A stretch of 64,000 nucleotides of DNA, from positions 1 through 64,000 of the forward strand of contig NZ_JACJQO010000016.1 of NCBI RefSeq assembly GCF_014696715.1. The letters are read 5' to 3'. The stretch is from Pseudanabaena sp. FACHB-2040. GTDB taxonomy: Bacteria; Cyanobacteriota; Cyanobacteriia; Phormidesmidales; Phormidesmidaceae. The translations under genes and the position numbers were made by a program. Shown in pieces: positions 57,909-64,000 of the stretch (its first letter is position 1; every line of letters begins with the position of its first letter). A model generated the notes under the pieces. That model was not told the origin of the DNA. It made no database searches and worked only from the letters and a program-made list of their open reading frames with translations.

Positions 57909-60410
57909 CTACCGCAGCTGCAGCATGGACTGGTGCATGAACCAGTCTCGCACCTGATCAAGACTGTCGGCAGCGATCAGTTTGTCTAAGCGCTCACCCT
58001 GGTTGAAGTTACGGGCGATCTCAGCTAGCTGGGTGAGGTGGTCCTGGGTTGAGCGCTGGGCCGGGCTGAGCAGCAGCAGCACCACATGCACCGTTTTTCC
58101 GGCTCGCTCATGGGGCACACCTTGGGGGTGAACACCCAGAAAGAGCTGGGTTTCCTTCAGCCCCTGCACCCGCGCGTGGGAAATAATTACCCCCGGTAAA
58201 ATTTCGCTGGCGTAGCCAACATCGTCGTAAACCAAGGATTTGAGAACGGCCCAGTGTTGGGGATCTTCTTTGGGCATGGCTGTCGTGAGCAGCTCTTCTA
58301 CGGTTCTTTCATAGGACGAGGTCGTCAGGTTTAGCTTCACCCGCTCCTCAGTCAGAATTTCGGGTAGCCCTCGGGGCTGTAAAGCTCCATAGTTACGGGC
58401 ATCTCGCTCGGAGGGATAGAGCACCAAAAAGCTGGCATTTAGATCAGCTAGCGCCTGGGGTAGCTGGGCTAGCTGACGCTCATAGGCCAGAGTGCGCTCA
58501 CGGGCACTGACCAGCACCACCAGATCGTTACTGCTAGAGAAGTCCTGCAGCTCTGTGCGCACACCTTGCCAGTTGGGCACCTGAATAAAGCCAGTCGTGA
58601 CTTCGATCGCAATGGATTCAAAGTGCTGCCGGAATCGCTCAGGGTCGTCTTGCACCACCAGCACCTGCAGCTGGGTACCGAGTTGGGAGGCTAGGTGCTT
58701 GATCGATCGCACTGTCTCATAAAAGCCCAGGTTGTGATCGACCAGCGGCGGCAGCAGCACCACCAGCCGCTGGAACGTGTTGATCGGGTGATTGAGCTTG
58801 CACACCCACACCTGTTGGGTAGAGCGCTCTAGCACCTGGTCAATCACAGTGCCAAAGATGCGCTGCTGAGTCGAGCGGGCTCCATTCCAGCCGATTACAA
58901 TGTCGCTGACACGCCGCTCAGTGGCCGCATCAATAATGCCTGAAGCGGGGTTGCGGGCCACTCGAGTGACGGGGTTAACCGGGATGTCCATCTCCGCCGC
59001 GTGAACCACCGCGTGAGCGAGCAGCCGCTCGGCTCCTGCAACCTTGCTTTCAGTGTTGTCGGCGTCGGCTTCTTCTGCGATCGCAGTCAGCGGAAACACC
59101 GCCTCCTCAGATTTTTCATCTCGCAGCATGGCCGCCAGGTTGAGCAGCATTTCCGAAGTCGCCGGGTTTGCCAGGGGCACCAGAATGCGCTGCGGCGCTT
59201 GACGCGGTTCGTAGAGCTGTTCTTGCTCTTGCCGGGCCACTTCCTTGCCAAAGCGCTCCACCACCCAAGGACCGAGAACGCAAGTAGCAAAGATCATCAT
59301 CACTACTCCGTTCAAAACATCGTCGCCAATAATGCCCAGCTCATAGCCCACCAAAGTTGCGGCCAGAGTCGCTGCGGCCTCACAAGTAGATAGGCCAAAG
59401 ATCAGCCAGCCCTGGGCATTGGAATAGTTATAGATGCGGCGGGTAATGCCGGCTGCAACAAATTTAGTACCAACGTTGGTTGCCAGCATGGTGCCCATCA
59501 CCAGCCAGGCGGTAGGACTACTGGCCAACACCGAAACATCGACCAGCAGGCCAATGAAGATCAAAAAGAAGGGAATGATGAAGGTTTCGCCAAAAAACTG
59601 AATCTGGCTCATCAACCGACTGCGCTCAGGAATCAGCCGATTCAGCGTTAGCCCCACCAAAAACGCGCCCAGAATCGCTTCGGTGCCCACGGCCCGCGCT
59701 AGGTAAGCCCCAATAAAGACCACCGCCAGCACAAAGACAAACTCGCTCTTGCCGCCATCACTGACATTGCGAAAAAACCAGCGAACCAAAATCGGCAGCA
59801 GATAGACCACCGCTGTCACGTAAATCACCATCGACAGCGACAGCGTGACCCAAAACCTGGCATCTAGATCGCCTTGCACCGAGCGGGCTATCACCACCAG
59901 CACTAGCAGCGCCACCGTATCGGTAAGAATGGTGCCGCCCACGGTCGTTACCACCGCATCGTCTTTGACGATGCCCAGGCGGCTGACAATCGGGTAGGGC
60001 ACCAGGGTGTGGGAAGCAAACATGCTGGCGACCAAAATCGAAGCCGCCCAGTCAAATCCCAACAGCCTAAAGATAATGGTGCCCGTTACTTGGGGAATGG
60101 TGAAGGTAATGATGCCAAAGACAAGACTGCGATCGCGGTTTTTACGAAACTGGGTCATATTGATTTCCAGTCCCGCCAAAAACATGATGTAGAGCAGGCC
60201 CACATTGCCTAGCAGCTCAATTGCCTGCCCCCGCTCCAGCACATTGAGCACACTGGTTCCCAGCACCACCCCTGCCACGATCGGACCAATAATTCCCGGC
60301 AGCCGAAAGCGCTCAAAGAGCAGCGGCGTTACCAGAATAACAACCATGCAAATGCCAAAGATCAAGACTGGATCCTGCACCGGCAGGGGAAGGCCCAAGA
60401 TCGACTCCAT
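57909..60410 (-). CDS. CPA2 cation:proton antiporter fused to universal-stress and EIIA-like domains
   Basis: 833 residues. Residues about 1-390 are the 12-13 helix antiporter (I-I-G-P-I-V-A-G-V-V-L-G, then G-T-E-A-I-L-G-A-F-L-V-G-L). Residues about 405-680 are two universal-stress-like units (I-L-V-P-L-A-N-P-A-T-S, then V-I-G-W-N-G-A-R-S). The last ~140 residues are a PTS EIIA-type domain with I-I-S-H-A-R-V holding the His that is phosphorylated in true EIIA proteins. It likely exchanges Na+ or K+ for H+ under control of nucleotide or phosphoryl signals. It follows the usp gene by 38 bases. Confidence 0.9.
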   Translation of the reverse strand: MESILGLPLPVQDPVLIFGICMVVILVTPLLFERFRLPGIIGPIVAGVVLGTSVLNVLERGQAIELLGNVGLLYIMFLAGLEINMTQFRKNRDRSLVFGIITFTIPQVTGTIIFRLLGFDWAASILVASMFASHTLVPYPIVSRLGIVKDDAVVTTVGGTILTDTVALLVLVVIARSVQGDLDARFWVTLSLSMVIYVTAVVYLLPILVRWFFRNVSDGGKSEFVFVLAVVFIGAYLARAVGTEAILGAFLVGLTLNRLIPERSRLMSQIQFFGETFIIPFFLIFIGLLVDVSVLASSPTAWLVMGTMLATNVGTKFVAAGITRRIYNYSNAQGWLIFGLSTCEAAATLAATLVGYELGIIGDDVLNGVVMMIFATCVLGPWVVERFGKEVARQEQEQLYEPRQAPQRILVPLANPATSEMLLNLAAMLRDEKSEEAVFPLTAIAEEADADNTESKVAGAERLLAHAVVHAAEMDIPVNPVTRVARNPASGIIDAATERRVSDIVIGWNGARSTQQRIFGTVIDQVLERSTQQVWVCKLNHPINTFQRLVVLLPPLVDHNLGFYETVRSIKHLASQLGTQLQVLVVQDDPERFRQHFESIAIEVTTGFIQVPNWQGVRTELQDFSSSNDLVVLVSARERTLAYERQLAQLPQALADLNASFLVLYPSERDARNYGALQPRGLPEILTEERVKLNLTTSSYERTVEELLTTAMPKEDPQHWAVLKSLVYDDVGYASEILPGVIISHARVQGLKETQLFLGVHPQGVPHERAGKTVHVVLLLLSPAQRSTQDHLTQLAEIARNFNQGERLDKLIAADSLDQVRDWFMHQSMLQLR

Positions 60411-60448
60411 GCATCACTCCTTTTGGGTAGACAAACCTAAGAACTGGC

Positions 60449-61051
60449 CTAAGAACCGGCCCAAAGAACGGCATAGTTCCACGTTGAGCGGACCAGCCGT
60501 TTGTCCCTTGCGGTATCGCACACTTGCGAGACAGTTTGAGCCTCCTGATGAGAGTTCCAAGACTGGGCATCTACCGATGCCTGAACGGCCATCACCGAGC
60601 AAGGGGCATGGAGCACAACGTGCGTGGTCGTGCTGCCAAAGATATGCTGCTTTAAGCCCGGTTTACCGTTGTGGCCCAGCAAGATTAGGTCTGTATCCCA
60701 ATCGCGGGCAAATCGGCAAATCTGACTGCTGGCATCGCCCGTAACACAGGTAATCTCTGCCGCTACCCCTTCAGCCTGGGCCAGCAAAGCCTGGTCATAA
60801 AGCCACTGCCAGGCTGTGTTGACTTCATCTAGGTGCAGTTCTTGCAGGCGCTGCAGACGGCTGGGGCTAGCCAGCCCGACTCCAGCATCTAGATAGGTGC
60901 CCCAGTTTTCTAAAGTTCTGAGGCCAACGCAATGGATCAGCATCAGCTGGCTGTAGTGCTGCTGGGCCAACGCTAGGGCCTGCTGAAACACACGGGCAGA
61001 GGCAGGTGAGCGATCGAGGGCCGCCAGAATCCGCTTGAATCTTGGGTTCAT
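60449..61051 (-). CDS. Universal stress protein
   Basis: 200 residues. I-L-A-A-L-D-R-S-P-A-S at the start and I-L-L-G-H-N-G-K-P-G-L-K-Q-H-I-F-G-S-T-T at the end are the UspA ATP-binding pattern (G-x2-G-x9-G-S/T). ATP binding is thus expected. It is the upstream gene of a two-gene operon with the antiporter, which itself carries similar domains, so it may act on the transporter. The start at 61051 has a weak ribosome site. Confidence 0.92.
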   Translation of the reverse strand: MNPRFKRILAALDRSPASARVFQQALALAQQHYSQLMLIHCVGLRTLENWGTYLDAGVGLASPSRLQRLQELHLDEVNTAWQWLYDQALLAQAEGVAAEITCVTGDASSQICRFARDWDTDLILLGHNGKPGLKQHIFGSTTTHVVLHAPCSVMAVQASVDAQSWNSHQEAQTVSQVCDTARDKRLVRSTWNYAVLWAGS

Positions 61052-61715
61052 TGAACGTTCTCCAGAGTCGAGGCAGGTACAGTAAGCAAGTCAATGCGTT
61101 ACCAGCCAAGGACACTGATGAGTTCAACCAGTTGTAAAAAAGGTGACTCCCAGTCTCCTCTCAATGCCGACGAAGTTAGCTGACGGGCTAGGACTGAGAG
61201 ATGTCCCTCTTGGATACTGGCAGAGCATCTGACGACACCTGACCTTTTTTCCAAGACACGCCCCAAAGAGTGGTTCCTCCGCTTCAACCGCTTTGAAGTT
61301 CTTAAAAACCCGAAACGGCTGAATTAGGCTGACTTACTTGAAACTTAAAGGGGATTATAGCACCGGCTCAAAAAGGGGGGCTCTCTACCGTCGGGGATAA
61401 GTCTGCTGCCCTTGTTATGCCTCTGCAGGCATTCATTAAATATCCTTCGAGTAATCCTGAGCCGCCTCACTATCGTCTGCAGCGGCTACGCCTAATCATT
61501 GCGAATGAAGCTGTCGATAAAGCAATCTCTAAATTTGCGGGGTCTAGACTACAAGCAAGGTCGAAACATCTCTTTGGCTCTCCCTGGAAAGCAATGGCCT
61601 TTGGGTTGGTGATTGCGATCGCAGTTTAAGGCTCCAGCATTACCCCCCTGTCATCATTCCGATTATTGTGCTTGGGTAGGGGCAGCACTGCATTTGCACA
61701 ACAATGTAACTACGG
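61052..61715. other. Long intergenic region with one doubtful small frame
   Basis: About 660 bases. One frame, 61417-61629 (70 codons), starts M-P-L-Q-A-F-I-K-Y-P and ends in a hydrophobic A-M-A-F-G-L-V-I-A-I-A-V. It has no clear ribosome site and no similarity known to me, so I leave it as a possibility at low confidence. A TGCCTCTGCAGGCA palindrome overlaps its start. Nothing else recognised. Confidence 0.35.
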
Positions 61716-62306
61716 TTAGACTTGGCGACCAGGTTCTGACCGCTGTCGTAGGCCAAGGCTGTAGCGGGTAGAGCCAACATTCGTCAGAAAATGAAAGGGG
61801 CGCACCTGGGAGTTGAGAAAGCCGGGGGCCCGCAGAAAGATCACGTTTCCAGGGGTTGTGTCGAGCTGCACCGCGCCTGTTCCCTGGCGGTCATCGCAGC
61901 GGTAAAACTCGGCCTGCCCACCGAGATTCACCAAAGCAATCAAGTTAATTGCCCAGAGGCTGTCCCGGTGGGGCGTAATACCGAGTTGCCCAGGGGTGTA
62001 GCGCTGCAGCACCGCTGCATTCCAGCAGAAGGGAGTGCTGAAAGGGGTAGTGCCTAATTGGGCCAAGGACTGATCTAAAAGCGCTTGAAAAGCCTGCTGA
62101 AACTCTGCGAACAGACCCGTTGTTGCCTCTAGCTCACAGGAGCCATAGTCTGTTTTGACAATACGATCGCTCGTGCCATAGACCGACCGCTCCAAGCTGT
62201 AGTCGTAACTTGTTGCTGCCCGATGTAGTGCCTGCCTAGCAGATTCTGTCAGCAGGGGAACTGAGACCGCTCCTTCTGCAGCGAGGTCGGTCAAAATACC
62301 CTGCAT
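61716..62306 (-). CDS. 2-oxoglutarate/Fe(II) oxygenase-like protein
   Basis: 196 residues. T-P-H113-R-D115-S and F-H172-F-L-T with R181 in R-Y-S-L-G-L-R fit the H-x-D...H facial triad and the 2-oxoglutarate-binding Arg. A-P-G-F-L-N-S precedes the distal His. Soluble, single domain of normal length. The substrate is unknown; it could hydroxylate a protein or small molecule. The start at ATG 62306 is the only good one. Confidence 0.8.
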   Translation of the reverse strand: MQGILTDLAAEGAVSVPLLTESARQALHRAATSYDYSLERSVYGTSDRIVKTDYGSCELEATTGLFAEFQQAFQALLDQSLAQLGTTPFSTPFCWNAAVLQRYTPGQLGITPHRDSLWAINLIALVNLGGQAEFYRCDDRQGTGAVQLDTTPGNVIFLRAPGFLNSQVRPFHFLTNVGSTRYSLGLRQRSEPGRQV

Positions 62307-62905
62307 GTCAAAGGCTGAAATAAAGAACGTATTACCTGCCAGCCCTATACGTTCAGCATATCACTTTGCTATCTGAGCTAGGCTATCTAGCGAGCAGCCT
62401 GGTGAGATAAGACCGGCTTTTAGTTCTAAATAGATTGCGATCGTCCGGGCTTTTCTATCGTTTGGTTTAACGCAGGTTCTAGTTACCCTTTCTCGCCATC
62501 CAAAAGGAACCCCGCTGTATTTTGCGCTTCACTATTGAGTAAGTTGGAAAGTGCTAAGTAGGCGGCCCAAAATAGTTATTTCGAGCACAGCACCTAACCC
62601 CAAGAAACTAAAAAAAGAGTCCCAGGCACCGGTTGGCAATCTTTTAGACACGCTAAGGTCTTTTATCAAAGCGAATGATCTTTTTAGTTAAGTGCCGTCT
62701 GTAGGGCTAAACTTTAGTGTAATTTGAAAAGCTACAACTAAATTTTTGCAAACCAAATAGGCTACCAGCCTTGAAGCATCAGCCCAAGTATGTACTTGAG
62801 CCGATGTTTCAACACAGCCAGTCCTTGAGCGAGGTGGAAAACTACCTCGCTTAAGGGCTAGGTATTCAATTGTTTGACCCCTCGCTCCTAAATCTTTGAG
62901 CATTC
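62307..62905. promoter_or_regulatory. 600-base upstream region of bicA with two hairpins
   Basis: No gene recognised. Two strong hairpins lie close to the start of bicA: TTGAAGCATC/GATGTTTCAA (62771-62780 with 62803-62812, one G:U, inner CAAGT/ACTTG pairs) and AGCGAGGT/ACCTCGCT (62828-62835 with 62844-62851). They end 55 bases before the ATG and may be part of a regulated leader. I did not find the T-C-A-A-T-G-type box known for the CcmR/NdhR regulator. Confidence 0.5.
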
Positions 62906-64000
62906 ATGGCCATCACTAATCGAATTCGTTTCAATAACCTACAGGGCGATCTTTTTGGCGGCTTAACGGCTGCCATCATCTCTCTACCCCTAGCTTTAGC
63001 CTTCGGGGTGGCCTCCGGAGCCGGGGCCATTGCGGGGCTATATGGAGCCGTTTGCGTTGGCTTCTTCGCAGCTTTGTTTGGCGGCACTCCCACGCTGATC
63101 TCTGAGCCGACCGGCCCGATGACCGTAGTGATGACGGCCATCATCGCCAGCTTAACGGCGAGCAACCCTGAAAATGGGCTAGCGATGGCTTTTACCGTGG
63201 TCATGCTAGCAGGCGCTTTTCAGATTGTTTTTGGCTTGTTTAAGCTGGGCAAGTACGTCACCTTGATGCCCTACAGCGTCATTTCTGGCTTTATGTCAGG
63301 CATTGGCGTGATTCTGATCATTTTGCAGATTGCGCCGTTTTTGGGGCAGGCCGCACCTAAGGGCGGCGTTATGGGCACAATAACAGCCTTGCCCCAGCTG
63401 CTCTCTGATATCAACCCGCCTGAGGTGATTTTAGGAGTGTTGACGCTGGCCATCATTTTTTTGATGCCTAAGAAGTTCAAGCGGTGGGTGCCACCCCAGC
63501 TGGTGGCCCTGATTGTGGGAACGATCGTGTCGCTAGTGGTCTTTCAAGACGCCGATATTCGCCGGATTGGGGAAATTCCGGTGGGGCTGCCGACACTGCA
63601 AGTACCGACCTTTAGCGCTGGTCAGCTGACCGTGATGTTTGTAGATGCCATCATGCTGGGGCTGTTGGGCTGCATTGATACCCTGCTGACGGCGGTGATT
63701 GCCGATAGCCTTACCCGCACCGAGCATCAGTCTAATAAGGAACTGATTGGCCAAGGCATTGGCAACATGGTCTCTGGGCTGTGTGGTGGATTGCCTGGAG
63801 CAGGGGCAACGATGGGCACCGTAGTTAACATTCAAACCGGGGCGGGGTCGGCGCTATCGGGTTTGTCTCGGGCTTTAATTTTGCTGGTGGTGGTGTTGGG
63901 TGCGGCCCGTCTAACGCAGCCCATTCCCATGGCGGTGCTGGCCGGGATTGCCCTGAAGGTGGGAATTGACATTCTTGATTGGAGCTTTTTGAAGCGCTCT
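62906..64000 (+). CDS. bicA: SulP-family sodium-dependent bicarbonate transporter BicA (3' end outside window)
   Basis: 365 codons are present; the frame is still open at base 64000. From ATG 62906 the protein reads M-A-I-T-N-R-I-R-F, then D-L-F-G-G-L-T-A-A, F-G-V-A-S-G-A-G-A, G-G-T-P-T-L-I-S-E-P-T-G-P-M-T-V-V-M-T and Y-S-V-I-S-G-F-M-S-G-I-G. These agree closely with my recall of the Synechococcus 7002 BicA protein. About ten transmembrane helices are visible. BicA takes up HCO3- with Na+ at the plasma membrane as part of the CO2-concentrating mechanism. The C-terminal STAS domain lies outside the window. Confidence 0.93.
   Translation, partial: MAITNRIRFNNLQGDLFGGLTAAIISLPLALAFGVASGAGAIAGLYGAVCVGFFAALFGGTPTLISEPTGPMTVVMTAIIASLTASNPENGLAMAFTVVMLAGAFQIVFGLFKLGKYVTLMPYSVISGFMSGIGVILIILQIAPFLGQAAPKGGVMGTITALPQLLSDINPPEVILGVLTLAIIFLMPKKFKRWVPPQLVALIVGTIVSLVVFQDADIRRIGEIPVGLPTLQVPTFSAGQLTVMFVDAIMLGLLGCIDTLLTAVIADSLTRTEHQSNKELIGQGIGNMVSGLCGGLPGAGATMGTVVNIQTGAGSALSGLSRALILLVVVLGAARLTQPIPMAVLAGIALKVGIDILDWSFLKRS

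Overview
The window comes from a filamentous-type cyanobacterium, most likely of the Leptolyngbya/Nodosilinea/Phormidium kind. The evidence is a D1 (psbA) C-terminus at the left edge, psb34, a bicA-type bicarbonate transporter at the right edge, Tab2/Atab2, a cyAbrB regulator, hormogonium-polysaccharide (hps) genes, frequent GCGATCGC (HIP1) octamers, and REP-like palindromes between genes. The genus is inference; no rRNA gene is present. No tRNA, rRNA, CRISPR array or complete insertion sequence was recognised.

Layout. 1-830: psbA end, then a convergent small gene with a promoter and a long structured 5' leader. 900-3085: a small accessory patch holding an array of ~42-bp dyad repeats, a lone HEPN protein, a truncated DUF4238 gene, and an MntA/HepT pair whose HepT has a stop codon. 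The pair lies between two diverged direct copies of the 3' end of the neighbouring substrate-binding-protein gene. 2937-11000: housekeeping genes (NMT1-type binding protein, mtnP, Tab2, cax, pentapeptide protein, tsaB, gamma-glutamylcyclotransferase, M50 protease). 11287-17874: a five-gene exopolysaccharide operon (membrane pentapeptide protein, HpsL-, HpsN-, HpsO- and HpsP-like proteins). 18008-20820: uracil-DNA glycosylase, rpsU, a hypothetical gene, and a second, intact MntA/HepT module. 20961-23855: a 964-residue protein with 22 WD-like repeats that keeps only the first stretches of a TIR and an AAA-like domain. 24020-32450: AddB-like protein, psb34, glutathione peroxidase, MBL protein, M23 peptidase, aroC, cupin, AstE/AspA-like protein and a 43-residue microprotein. 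32761-37812: a tight operon of a TPR protein, four GNAT acetyltransferases (one fused to an ACT domain) and a methyltransferase-like protein. 37826-47011: PEP-CTERM protein, CDF transporter, pgsA, cyAbrB, rrf2-cobD, pyrR, fni, nurA. 47220-57894: WD40 protein, sdhB, TPR protein, four-GAF histidine kinase, Ski2-like helicase. 57909-64000: antiporter with universal-stress and EIIA domains plus a separate usp gene, a 2OG-oxygenase, and bicA running off the end.

The most unusual items are the eroded TIR/AAA/WD protein, the damaged and flanked MntA-HepT module beside the dyad array, the GNAT operon, and the structured leader near psbA. All functions are read from sequence by eye; no database search was run.
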